From Boletus sp. NGJ (Eukaryota > Basidiomycota > Agaricomycetes > Boletales > Boletaceae): a DNA stretch of 64,000 nt. The position numbers were made by a program, and so were the translations under genes. Positions 54,024 to 64,000 of the stretch are shown here, piece after piece (the first letter of the stretch is position 1; each line of letters starts with the position of its first letter). The notes beneath the pieces were generated by a model. That model was given only the letters and a program-made list of their open reading frames with translations. It did not search any database and was not told the DNA's origin. The DNA is taken from the NCBI GenBank assembly GCA_019096195.1, contig JAGTXK010000119.1, positions 310,001 through 374,000 of the forward strand, in the 5' to 3' direction.

Positions 54024-55638
54024 ATGTCCCTTTCACTGCCAAAAGCTCACGTCATCGGGTGGTTCGTGGAGTCGCTTGTATACGGTATACCGCAATGAAG
54101 CCCACATGTTTTTCTTTGCTGAGAAAAACCAAGGTGCATATTTTGTGGTCTTCATGCAATGCATGCAAGCACTGCGACAAAGGTCTCGTTCGAGCAACTA
54201 CCTTGTTGGAACCGTTGTCTCATTGTTCATCCTTGCAACCGCAGTGAGCAGATTGCATATCCACCGATTTCTCTGCAGCTACGGCTCACAAAGGTACTTG
54301 AAGCGCCTAGTGGATGACACCATACAAGTCATGGACGCGTTCGCATCAAACGTGGGGACACCGGATCACCCTCACACAGAATATACTGCAGTTACTACAT
54401 GGAGAAACATCGTAAGGAGCACGGCATACGTAACGGCAACAGTCGTATCGGACGCGTTTATCGTAAGTGTAGCACTTTCCATATAGCCATCAGCCATAAG
54501 TTGATGCGGATGTCCAGTTGTGTCGCTCCTTCATTGTATGGAATCGAAGCTGTCTCGTTGTTGCCATTCCCTTCATGCTGTTTTTGGCCGACATTGGTAA
54601 TTATCTGCTCGGTCTGTCTGCAGGGATGATGTTCATTTGAAGACTGTATACAGTGTTCGGTATCTTCTGGGTGTACACATTTGTTCATGATCCCACAGGA
54701 GGGGGCTTCTTTACGGGTGCCCTTGCTGAGCGTCTGAAAAATTTCTATGCGATCACACTCAGCATGAATATTGTGTGTACATGTGCGTTTTTGCTCCCGC
54801 CTTCATTTGCTTCCCATTATATTTTTCTCATAACCTGTAGGTCTCATCGCCCTTAAGATCTGGAAAATTCAAAGAGCTGTTGCGCCATTATTACAAGGGA
54901 GCAGAGATAAAATGTCTGGTCTAGTGCCTATCATCGTTGAATCTTGTGAGTCGGGACGCAATCTGATTGTTTTTGAATGCAACAATGTGACGCCGTTAAA
55001 AAGGTTGCGTCTACTCGCTATTCCTTGCGACAATGATAGCCACCTACTCAGAAAGCTCTACGGCCATGTTTATTTTCTTGGACCCCGTGAGTCAAGGATT
55101 TTGCTTTCCCAGTGATGATTCAATCTTTTCTCATTTGCTGCCTACGTTAGATGTGCTCGGTAATTGTAAGCGTTCTTCCTTGAAGATATGGGTAAATAAA
55201 CGCTGACCCTCACTCGCTATCTAGGGTATCGTGGTAAGTCATGTCCTTCCTGATCCGGCGTGTGTAGGCTAGCTCATTCTCACACTACCATGTGCTACGG
55301 ATCCTCCTTCCATCTGGTCGTGATCTCGCGTGCACCAACACGACAATGCACCCACCGACACACCAACATGACAGTTCTCTTCTCTCATCGTCCGAGTCAG
55401 CTCGGGTCTTTCTCACGGAGACACCCACATCACGAGATCTCGCACGGCTCGCGGAAGCAGGCGACAAGCCCTAATTGAGCTCCCCTTCACCCCCTCTGCG
55501 GGATCCATCCCAAATCGTGACATTCAGGTCGCTTTGTCACAGACGGTGCACACATACGTTGATGGATTCCCAGTGGAGGAGCTCGAAATGGAGATGGAAA
55601 ACACCGTCGCCAAGCACGAAGGTTTCAATGTAGTCTAA
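54024..55638 (+). CDS. Agaricomycete multi-pass membrane protein, array copy 1
   Basis: Starts MSLSLPKAHVIGWFVESLVY, splices to GAYFVVFMQCMQALRQRSRS and SNYLVGTVVSLFILATA. It continues YLKRLVDDTIQVMDAF, WRNIVRSTAYVTATVVSDAF, then LCRSFIVWNRSCLVVAIPFM, VFGIFWVYTFVHDPTGGGFF, RLKNFYAITLSMNIVCT and LIALKIWKIQRAVAPLL with GLVPIIVES. A later exon is TRQFSSLIVRVSSGLSHGD and the last is IQVALSQTVHTYVDGF to FNVV. This is the DUF6533/6534-like family with CRxxIVWNR after helix 4 and VRVxxGL in helix 7, a GPCR-like layout of unknown ligand or role. Splicing between ...ILATA and YGSQRYLK is not fully clear. No lethal change is obvious. Confidence 0.75.
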
Positions 55639-55709
55639 TTTGATTTCACATGGGCCAAATATCTGATATCCATGTTGGAGTTGTGTAGGTTACAAAGGCA
55701 AACTTGTTA

Positions 55710-56191
55710 CTCTCTTTTTCAGCTAAGTTGGCACTGTGTGAAAAATGTCAGAAAACAGACAACACCTTCGGCCCACCTATATCACCTCAACATCCACTCG
55801 GAATTCATCGGAGATGATGCCATTCGACTTGGATGACTTGGGAGAACATTTTCTGAGTTGACCGATGTAACAAAGATGATATTTTGAAAATTGAATTTTT
55901 ATTTTTATTTTTAATTTCTTCACCGGCCATGCCGGAATGTAGTCTACTGACTTGTCCGAGTCGAATGGTATCATCTCCGAAAATAATAATAATCTTTTGA
56001 AAATTCAAAAACTTTCAAAATTCGAATTTTCTTCACCGGTCAACTCGGAAAATGTTCCCCCAAGTCATCCAAGTTGAATGGCATCATCTCCGATGAATTC
56101 CGAGTGGATGTTGAGGTGATATAGGTGGGCCGAAGGTGTTGTGTGTTTTCTGACATTTTTCACACAGTGCCAACTTAGCTGAAAAAGAGAG
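55710..56191. mobile_element. Foldback MITE with ~150-bp terminal inverted repeats, TA target
   Basis: Left end CTCTCTTTTTCAGCTAAGTT and right end AACTTAGCTGAAAAAGAGAG are exact inverses. The inverse match runs inward for about 150 bp (AGTGTGTGAAAAATGTCAGAAAAC; GGCCCACCTATATC; CATCGGAGATGATGCC). The AT-rich core of about 170 bp repeats part of the TIR motif (ATGGTATCATCTCCGA). It is flanked by TA on both sides (55,708-55,709 and 56,192-56,193), as in Tc1/mariner-type MITEs. There is no transposase. It lies just after array copy 1. Confidence 0.85.
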
Positions 56192-56811
56192 TAAATTAGA
56201 TCATGAACCATAGTTCCACATATCGCTACCACCAACGAAAACCTTCCTCCTTATCTCAGGACAAGCATCTCCAGAAGATCAGGCACTTACAGGTACAGTA
56301 CTTATATTGAGGGATCCTGGGGCGGCACGGCTAGTGGCTAGCTATAGCGGCCCCGAGCCAAGCCGCGGTAACACGTGGCACCGGTGCCCGAAGTGGCTTG
56401 TGGCTGTGTATCTGGAGGGTGTTCGGATAAGCTCTCTGACACTGGAACTGTTCTGACGACTGTCGGAGCGATTCTGGAGGGTTTCAGAACCAAGTTACTG
56501 TGAGTCGGTCTGTTTGACCCTACAACAAGCCTATAATGTGTAAGTTGTAACACCCAGTAACCACTGTGCAGACCGAAGTTCTCATGGCGTCAGTCCAATA
56601 GCGGAAGAAGTGAACCCGCTTCGTCTGGAATCCTGGGTTCATAAGGTGCTCTAACTAGTCGTCCAACATCTGACACCGTCTAATGTTCCATCAAATGAAA
56701 CAGATCACTTGACACAACCGGCCGCTTCGGGCGGCGTGCGACTACAGCAATCTGCGTATTAGAGCATACGGACATGTATTTCTCATCTCGCATACACCTC
56801 TAGTACCCACC

Positions 56812-58422
56812 ATGCCCCTCTCACTGCCAAAAGCTCACCTCATCGGGTACTTCGTGGAGTCGCTCTTATACGGTATGCCACGAAGTTCATATCATGCTCT
56901 TTGCTAAAAAAATCAAGGTGTATACTTGGTGATCTTCGTGCAATGCATGCAGGTACTACGACGAAGATCTCGTTCGAGCGACTACCTCATTGGGACCGCT
57001 GTCTCATTGTTCATCCTTATCACCACAGTGAGTAGATTCCATATCTCCGCAGCTATGGCTCACAAAGGTACTTGAAGCACCTAGCGAACGACACCATGCG
57101 AGTCCTGTACGCGTTCACAACAAATACGGGGACAGTGGATTACGCTCTCAGATACTATACCGAGGTTGAGACATGGACAAGGATCGTAAGGGGCACGGTA
57201 TATGTGACAGCAACACTCATATCGGGCGCGTTTATCGTAAGTGTAGCACTTTCCATTTAGCCATTGGCCATCATTTTGACGCAGGGATGTCCAGCTGTAT
57301 CACTCCTTCATTGTATGGGACCGGAGCTGTCTCGTTGTTGCCATTCCCTTCATGCTGTTTTTGGCCGACATTGGTAATTATCTACTCGGGCTGTCCGCAG
57401 GGATGATGTTGAAAAAAAAACGTATACAGCGTTCGGTATCTTCTGGATGTACGCGCTTGCTCAGGTTCCACACGAGGGGAACTTCTTTACGGGCGCCCTT
57501 GCTGAGCGTCTGAAAATCTTCTATGCAATTACACTCATCATGAATATCGTGTGTACATGTGCGTTTTGCTGCCTTTCATTGCTTCTCATTACATTGTTTC
57601 AAAACTCGTAGGTCTCGTCGCCCTTAAGATTTGGAATATTCAAAGAGCCGTTGCACCATTTTTACAAGGGAGCAGAGATAAAACGTCTGGTCTAGTACCT
57701 ATCATCGTCGAATCTTGTGAGTCTGGACGTGGTTTGATTGTTTTTGAATGCAACAATGTGACGCCATTGAAAAGGTTGCATCTACTCGCTGTTCCTCGTG
57801 ATAGTGATAGCCACCTACGCGGAAAGCTCTATGGCCATGTTTATTTTCCTTGACCCCGTGAGTCAAGGATTTTACTTACCTAGTGATAATCTAATATTTT
57901 CTCGTTCGTTGCCTATGTTAGATGTGCTCAGTAATTGTAAATGTTCTTTTTTGAAAACATGGGCCAATAGACGCTGACCCAGAGAACAAATTGTCACCCT
58001 CACTCGCTATCTAGGGTATCGTGGTAAGTAACCCCCTTCCTCGTCTGTCGTGTATTGGCATACTCATTCTCATACTTCCATGCGCCACCAAATCATCCAC
58101 TCCTTCCGTCCGGTCGTTTGCTTCCATGGTCTCGTGCACACCAACACGACAGTTTTCTTCTCTCATCACCCGAGTCGGCTCAGGCCTTTCGCACGGAGAC
58201 ACCCACATCACGAGATCTCGCACAACGGCTCGCGGAAGCAGGCGGCAGACCCTGGTTGAGCTCCCCTTCATCCCCTCCTCTGCGGGATCCATCCCAAATC
58301 GTGACATTCAGGTCGCTTTGTCACAGACGGTGCACACACACATCGATGGATTCGCAGCGGAGGAGCTCAAAAAGGAGATGGGAAGCCCCGACGCTGAACA
58401 CAAAGGTGTTCATGTAGTCTAG
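56812..58422 (+). CDS. Agaricomycete multi-pass membrane protein, array copy 2
   Basis: Starts MPLSLPKAHLIGYFVESLLY. The exon plan matches copy 1: SDYLIGTAVSLFILIT, YLKHLANDTMRVLYAF, WTRIVRGTVYVTATLISGAF, then the IVWDRSCLVVAIPFM-type helix, FGIFWMYALAQVPHEGNFF, RLKIFYAITLIMNIVCT and LVALKIWNIQRAVAPFL. The end is IQVALSQTVHTHIDGF to VHVV. An A9 run sits at the intron between helices 4 and 5. The ISGAF end corresponds to VSDAF in copy 1. The protein seems complete, with the same doubt about the splice after helix 3. Confidence 0.72.
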
Positions 58423-59026
58423 ATTGATTTTCACATGGGCCCCAACAATCTGATTTTATGTGAGAGGTGTGTAGCTTGTATATAAGAGAATACAAACCAG
58501 GTATGATATTAGAATTCGAATCAATTATCCAAAAAAAAAAAAAAAAGAACTGTTGAGTTGAGACACATTTAAGTTCATTGAATAGCGAGCCTTGCATTGA
58601 GCAAACCCAACTTGGTGTGAATAAGAAGGATGAAAGGCAAATTGATGTGGATCAGGATGCCGGATTAGACTCGTCTGTACTGAGAAGGTCCAGCAACCGA
58701 TGCCGATTGCCACTCAGCAAAATCAACTAGATGAGCGGCTGAGGTTCGGCAGGTACCTTGTTTACACTGGCCGTAATCGTTGCACCTGAGAACTTCGTAT
58801 CGTATCTAGGCAAGTATTGTATTTACAGGAACGCGGGCGGACGAGGAATCATGTCAGTGTTTGATCTGTTGATCGTATGCATTTGAGGTAAAGCTTGATT
58901 ATCAAAAACAACGGGCAGGACCCTGGTAATAAGACAAGCATTCGAACGCGGGAGGGACACAACGAGGAGAGAGTGAGAGTATACGTGACTTTGTCGCAGT
59001 GCCACGGTCGACAAAACAAACGCTTA

Positions 59027-59356
59027 CTACAGGGCTTCAACGTGAAATCCAGGCCCCATCCAGATGGTCATTGACGACCATCCCATGATTCCTATCTGAT
59101 GGCAAGTCATGATGTCGATTCCATATGCCGACAATGCAGCTGAAAAGTACTTATTCTTATTATTCCAAACAGGCCCCCGTACCATGTGGGCGAATTGCTC
59201 TTCAACCAGCCTATCGAAATCAGCTCTCAAAATGGCATACACCCGATCAAAGAGGTCTATCGCTGGCCTCCTCCAATATTTGGTGAATTCCTTGATGTAG
59301 TATGCTCGCTGGGTTGCGAAGGGAACAACGACCTGGAAGCTCGCAGGTTTATGCAC
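59027..59356 (-). pseudogene. Dynamin-family GED/stalk fragment
   Basis: The 109-residue frame has YYIKEFTKYWRRPAIDLFDR, VYAILRADFDRLVEEQF and AHMV. This matches the end of the stalk/GED of fungal Mx/dynamin-like GTPases (the IxxFxxxWxxPAxxLFDxVYxxL pattern). No GTPase domain (GxxxSGKSS) or middle domain was seen around it, and the end NKNKYFSAALSAYGID is unlike the family. It is probably a captured or eroded fragment within the second gap of the array. Confidence 0.5.
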
Positions 59357-60551
59357 GGGTGTTCACTGTATTAGGACGAGTACCATCGAGCCTGGTGGGG
59401 CGTCATTTCCCTTTCCTTTCTTGTCCCACGGAACAAAGTTGGGCGCGCGTTGTGTTGCATATAGAACGCCTATACGCCTTCTTGTAAAGGCGGAACGGTT
59501 TGCAGAAGGTGATCTTCATCAGGGGACCTTCAAGACGACAAGATAAATTTTCACTGCAAATATTATTCAATGTAAGGAGCACCTCCCCCAATGTGAGAGC
59601 TCTTCCCATACCGTATACGACAAATTCCCACTCACACAACTCGCCGCCGCCGGGCAGGGCCTAACGAGTCATCAACATCGTGTACCACGTAAATTTAATT
59701 CCCAACTAACCGTTATCGAGAACAGACCTACTACGACGCGTCGTGCACCAGTATCACCGCATCGTAGTCAAACCGTAGGATAGCCGCAGTCACCACCATA
59801 GTAGGAACTGACCTGACAACGCGCCACACCCCAGTACCGGGACACACGAAACGCAGGTCCAGCAAAGAAACGATTTACAACCCCGTGAGCCGTCCGACCC
59901 CATACAGAAGACCAGGGGATCGTTCGTCGAGCATAACTGTCTCGCCATTCAGAGCAACTTGAATGTGCATGGAAGGTCGAGTTGAGAATCTCTACACTCG
60001 CAGAGGCTTAACCGTTATGGTAAGAAAGTGCCACGGCGGCGAAATTTGTCCCCTACGGCCACAATTCCCCTTGTTAGGGTTGTCAGTGCACTTCAACCGT
60101 GTTCTGGGCCCTCAAAATATTGGAATTCCTGGTGAGCCTGTCAGCAAGTCAGGACATGAAATCACCGAGGACCCGTGCCTCAGAATCAATCACAAAATTG
60201 ATTTAATTAAGTTACCAGGTGGGACCTACCTGCCAAATTTGAAGCAAATGCTCCGCCCTGAGAATTCGTGGCCTGAGCAAAAATCTGGGAACTCGAGGCC
60301 CGATCCTGTAGCATAGACAGGTAAATCGAGAACTCGAAGCTTGATCCTGCGGTATGAAAATACTTGGCGCATCAGAGGCCTTCGGATGGCCCCAGGTCCA
60401 GTCAAAGCCACCGACCATAAGGCCTTAAGGGGTCAAGCTTCAAGGTCGCCACCATGGAGACACATTGTACGCACATTTTTGTCTCGAGAAATAATCAGAT
60501 AGGCACTTACAAGGCACGGTATATTTAGGGGTTCGATCCCCAGTGGCTAGG
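59357..60551. other. Unassigned DNA in the array gap
   Basis: Contains a 117-residue plus-strand frame (59,963-60,316) of no recognisable family and a 41-bp-spaced imperfect repeat (GGGAACTCGAGGCCCGATCCTG at about 60,289 and a variant at about 60,331). A tRNA B-box-like GGTTCGATCCC at about 60,531 is not part of a tRNA fold. Confidence 0.35.
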
Positions 60552-60979
60552 CCACTCCGAGCCAAGCTGACTCGGCGCGGGAAACATGTGGTAGCTGTGG
60601 CTGTGGATGGTTTTCGGATCAGCTCTCTAATACTGTTCCGACGACTGTCAGAGCGATTCCGGAGGGTTTTAGAACACATGGTGAGTCGGTCTAATAATTG
60701 GCCCTAAATTCTTGTACAAATTGTAACACCCAGTAACCAGTACTCGTAGTGCGCGGCCTGAAGCTTTCATTGCATGTCCAAGAGCGGAAGAAGTGAAACC
60801 GCTTCTTTTGGATCGTCCAACATCTGACACTGTTTGAAATCCGTTAAATTTTTATCAAAATGAGACAGGTCACTTGAAAAAACAGGGCGATCTTCGTGGC
60901 GGCGTGCGACTACAGCAATCTGCATATTAGAGCATACGGACATGTATTTCTCATCTCACATACACCGCTCGTTGCCATC

Positions 60980-62613
60980 ATGTCCCTCTCACTGCCAAAA
61001 GCTCACCTCATCGGGTACTTTGTGGAGTCGTTCTTTTACGGTATGCCGCGATGAAGCTCATATCATTTTCTTCGCTGAAAAAAAAAAGGTGTATATGTCA
61101 TGATCTTGCTGCAATGCCTGCAAATACTGCGACGAAGACGATCTCGTTCGAGCGACTACCTCATTGGGACAACTGTCTCGTTGTTCATCCTTGTCACCGC
61201 AGTGAGCAAATTGCATACCCGCCGATTTCCCCCAGCTACGGCTCACAGAGGTACTTGAAGCACCTAGTGGATGACACCATACGAGTCATGGACGCGTTCA
61301 CCACAAATACGGAGACACCAAATTACCCGCTCATATACTATACTGTGGTTAATACCTGGAGAAGGATCATAGAAGGCTCGGTATATGTGACAGCAACAAT
61401 CATATCGGACGGGTTTATCGTAAGTGTAGCACTTTCCATATAGCCTTTACCCATGATTTGACGCGAGGATGTCCAGCTATATCGCTCCTTCATTGTATGG
61501 AATCGAAGCTATCTCATCATTGCCATTCCTTTCATGCTGTTTTTGGCCGACATTGGTAATTATCTGCTCGGGCTGTCCGCAGGGATGATGTTGATGTAGA
61601 AAAACATACTATACAGCGTTCGGCATCTTCTGGATGTACGCGCTCGCTCATGCTCCCAAAGGGGGTGACTTGTTTACAGGTCCCCTTGCCGATCGTTTGA
61701 AAATCTTCTACGCGATTACACTCAGCGTGAATATTGTGTGTACATGTGCGTTTTTGCTGCCACTTTCATTTGCTTCCCATTACATTTTTTTCTCGTAACT
61801 CGTAGGTCTCATCGCCATTAAGATCTGGAACATTCAAAGAACCGTTGCACCATTTTCACACGGAGGTAAAAGCAAAACGTCCCGTCTAGTGCCTATCATT
61901 GTCGAATCTTGTGAGTTGGAACGCAGTCTGATTATTTTGAACGCAACAATGTGACGCCACTAAAAAGGTTGCATCTACTCGGTGTTCCTCGTGATAATGA
62001 TAGCCACCTACTCGGAAGGTTCTATGTCCATGTTTATTTTCCTTGACCCCGTGAGTCAAGGCTTTTATGATTCAATCTTTTCTTATTCGCGGCCTACGTT
62101 AGATGTGCTCGTTAATCGTAAGCACGTTCTTTCATCGCCGAGTCGTACATAGACGCTGAACAAGGGAACAAAATTGTCACCATCGCTCGCTATCTAGGGT
62201 ATCGTGGTAAGTAACCCCCTTCCTCGTCTGTCGTGTATTGGCATGCTCATTCTCATACTTCCACGCACCATCAATCCTCCACTCCTTCCGTCTGGTCGTT
62301 TCCTTCCGTGGTCTCGCGCATAACAACACGGCAGTTCTCTTCCCTCATTGTCCGAGTCGGCTCGGGTCTTTCGCACGGAGACGCCCACACGAGATCTCTC
62401 ACGACGGGAAGCCGGCAACAACTGAGCGTTCACGCAACCACTGGCAGGCGGCGGACCCTGGTTGAACAACCCTTCGCGCCCTCCTGTGCGAATCATGGCA
62501 TTCAGGTCGCTCTGTCACAGACGGTGCACACACACATCGATGGATATCCAGCGGAACTCGAAATGGAGATGGCAAGTACTGAGGGCAAGCACGATGGTTT
62601 CGAAGTTGTCTAG
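60980..62613 (+). CDS. Agaricomycete multi-pass membrane protein, array copy 3
   Basis: Starts MSLSLPKAHLIGYFVESFFY. Blocks: SDYLIGTTVSLFILVTA, YLKHLVDDTIRVMDAF, WRRIIEGSVYVTATIISDGF, then a helix ending VAIPFM-like at about 61,520, FGIFWMYALAHAPKGGDLF, RLKIFYAITLSVNIVCT and LIAIKIWNIQRTVAPF. FSSLIVRVGSGLSHGD corresponds to helix 7. The end is IQVALSQTVHTHIDGY to FEVV. Compared with copies 1 and 2, a one-base difference near the region after VES changes the local reading. It looks mostly whole and is the most distant of the three. Confidence 0.7.
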
Positions 62614-62977
62614 TGCTATTTTCACATGGGCGCAATATTTGATATCCAGGTCAGAGGTGTGTAGCGTATTCAAGAACACACGCTAGGTAGAGTGGTGGAA
62701 TTAATTCGGACCAACTTTTTTGTGTAAAAAAATGGATTGTTGTGTTGATTCAATGGTTTTGATTGACACGCTCTCTTTCACGTGACGTTGCCAACGATAA
62801 GTTCTTCTGAACTCACACGGTACTTGGTCCTACCCAGCTAATCCTTTTCGACCATCCACTTTCTCCTTCGCATATGCAGATGGCGGCTGAGCACTCTGCT
62901 GCACACTTGTTGACCCTTTCATCCAGATTATCGCCGACAACGAACGACTTGACCTTGCATCATGGCCTACTCCCATT
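62614..62977. other. Spacer between the array and DUF6593 gene
   Basis: No gene seen. A T-rich and A-rich stretch lies near 62,720-62,740; the rest probably holds the DUF6593 promoter. Confidence 0.3.
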
Positions 62978-63772
62978 ATGACTCATCTAATTTTAGTTGT
63001 TTCGAATCCCTTCACGCGGCCAGTGAGACCGTCTGTCGTGTTAAAACCCACCTGGATTGCGCAGGATGTATCCGAACCAACACCCCACTCGTACGCCCTC
63101 CCCATGCATCTCATCTTCAGTAGTTCATACTACAAAAACACGGACATATCGGATGAGGAAGGAAACAAGCTCTATACCATCTCTACCCCACGGGGATGGA
63201 AGCAAGTGACTACCATCACCAAGCATTACAAGGGAAGGAGAAGTAGCAGAGCGCCTGAGGAGCTCTGCGTCATCGAATGGCACAGAGTTAAGAAAACCAA
63301 ATTCCGGTTTGGCGAGCGGGTGATAGATGCAGACACGATCTTGTATAAACGCCCATATTCTTGGTATGCCGAGCGCAGTCGTACCTCGTCCAAAGTTCAC
63401 TGAAACAGTGTGGCGTACAGGGGCCGATATTTCACGGGTCCGGATGGCCAGACGTACAAGTGGAAAGTAGGATTCAAATACTGCTGGGTAATATCAAGTC
63501 GTTTCGTCTTGTGGATGCATCTTCGAACGATGGGATTGTCTGCTCACTTTTTCGTGGATTTCTCTTTCCACCAGCTCAAGACGGAAACGAAACATGACAG
63601 AGCACGTCTTGTCAAGTTTCATAATCGGAATTTCGGCATCAGAAAACCGTCACACCCGCCTTTTCTTGAGGTCGCACAGGAGGTGGCGCACATGCTAGAC
63701 TACATCATCGTAACCTACATCTACATGGAGAGAATGCGTCGGGACGTCGAAGATGAAAAGCATAACTTGTAA
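62978..63772 (+). CDS. DUF6593 domain protein with an in-frame stop
   Basis: An agaricomycete family of unknown function built like a tubby/phospholipid-scramblase-related barrel. Blocks: HLIFSSSYYKNTDISDEEG, YTISTPRGWKQVTTITKH, LCVIEWHRVKKTKF, then RYFTGPDGQTYKWK and KFHNRNFGIRKPSHPP with MLDYIIVTYIYMERMRR. The front part (62,978-63,403) ends at a TGA, and the continuation is in the same frame a few bases on. Only 14-31 bp are available between plausible splice sites, so an intron is unlikely and this may be a nonsense change or a sequence error. Start choice is unsure; a later ATG at 63102 fits the family start better. Confidence 0.75.
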
Positions 63773-63891
63773 ACGTACAGATGGACGATCATTCAATCAT
63801 TCCTGTTCGATTTCATGGACTCTTTTCATACTGATGCAAGTCCATACTGGATCATCTCCATCTGCATTGTTAACATGCACCGCAATCTACC

Positions 63892-63965
63892 GGTCTGATG
63901 GCGTAGTTGGTTATCGCATCTGTCTAACACACAGAAGGTCTCCTGTTCGAGCCAGGATCAGATCA
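63892..63965 (+). tRNA. tRNA-Val (anticodon AAC)
   Basis: A 74-nt cloverleaf. The acceptor GGTCTGA pairs with TCAGATC (one G-U), discriminator A. D-stem GCG/CGC. Anticodon stem TCTGT/ACAGA around loop CTAACAC gives anticodon AAC. Variable loop AGGTC. T-stem TCCTG/CAGGA with loop TTCGAGC. No intron and no encoded CCA. It reads GTT valine codons. Confidence 0.93.
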
Positions 63966-63968
63966 TAA

Positions 63969-63974
63969 TTTTTT
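63969..63974 (+). terminator. RNA polymerase III terminator of tRNA-Val
   Basis: A TTTTTT run starts four bases after the end of the mature tRNA, the usual pol III stop. Confidence 0.8.
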
Positions 63975-64000
63975 CCTGATCAACCCAGCATACGGGATAG

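Larger units (their letters stand above)
53565..62615 (+). repeat. Tandem array of three ~2.07-kb units
   Basis: Units lie at about 53,565-55,640, 56,345-58,425 and 60,552-62,615. Each starts with a conserved ~0.4-kb non-coding leader (CGAGCCAAGC near its start; TGGTGAGTCGGTCT-like and AGCGGAAGAAGTGAA blocks), then a membrane protein gene of the same exon plan. Leaders and genes are alike by eye at roughly 80%. The gaps between units differ (0.7 kb and 2.1 kb) because later sequences entered: a MITE in the first gap, a dynamin fragment and unknown DNA in the second. Confidence 0.85.

Noticed and set aside
59640-60320. rRNA fragment in the array gap
   Set aside because: No conserved rRNA motif was recognised, and composition alone is not evidence.
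60531-60545. tRNA or SINE at a B-box-like GGTTCGATCCC
   Set aside because: Only the T-arm resembles a tRNA; no acceptor, D-arm or anticodon arm can be folded around it, and the aligned sequence in units 1 and 2 lacks it.

Overview
This is nuclear DNA from a filamentous basidiomycete, almost certainly an Agaricomycete. Genes are split by many 50-65 bp GT-AG introns. It carries the clade-typical families FunK1 kinase, DUF6593 and DUF6533-type membrane proteins, plus conserved single-copy fungal genes. A Ceratobasidiaceae or Cantharellales source would fit the CpG-depleted NACHT/WD40-like debris, but that is inference.

Layout. 1-11 kb is core sequence: the 3' end of an unknown gene, RSA3 (-), ADE2 (+) and a long ABCC/MRP-type transporter (-). 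12.6-20.3 kb is a mosaic. Two ~0.75-kb direct repeats (A and B) bracket a 6-kb block that is an inverted copy of 37.1-43.0 kb. 21-37 kb holds a PPR protein, a decayed FunK1 kinase, thymidylate synthase, a SAMHD1-type dNTPase, a proline-rich unknown protein, a CpG-free WD40 relic and a PMT1-type O-mannosyltransferase. 37.1-44.4 kb is the other arm: the PMT1 tail, a flavin-reductase fragment, a P-loop ATPase of an expanded agaricomycete family, and CCT2. 44.6-53.1 kb has two tandem flavin reductases, a DUF6533 protein, cyclin C and an alpha/beta hydrolase. 53.5-62.6 kb is a tandem array of three ~2.07-kb units, each with a multi-pass membrane protein gene; a TA-flanked 482-bp foldback MITE and a dynamin GED fragment sit between units. 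The right edge has a DUF6593 gene and a tRNA-Val(AAC).

Main structural feature. Two arms of about 6 kb, ~97% identical where compared by eye, lie in opposite orientation around a 17.6-kb spacer. Arm 2 (37,104-42,970) is in native context because PMT1 and CCT2 run through its ends. Arm 1 (13,389-19,510) carries only the PMT1 tail and a fragment of CCT2. The spacer holds the body of PMT1, so recombination between arms would invert it and swap the PMT1 C-terminal tail.

Functional links. ADE2, thymidylate synthase and the SAMHD1-type dNTPase all act on nucleotide supply; the last two are convergent neighbours. ADE2 and cyclin C each show a 1-nt frame break beside a homopolymer in otherwise well-conserved coding sequence, so residual assembly indels are likely and frame breaks elsewhere should be read with that in mind.
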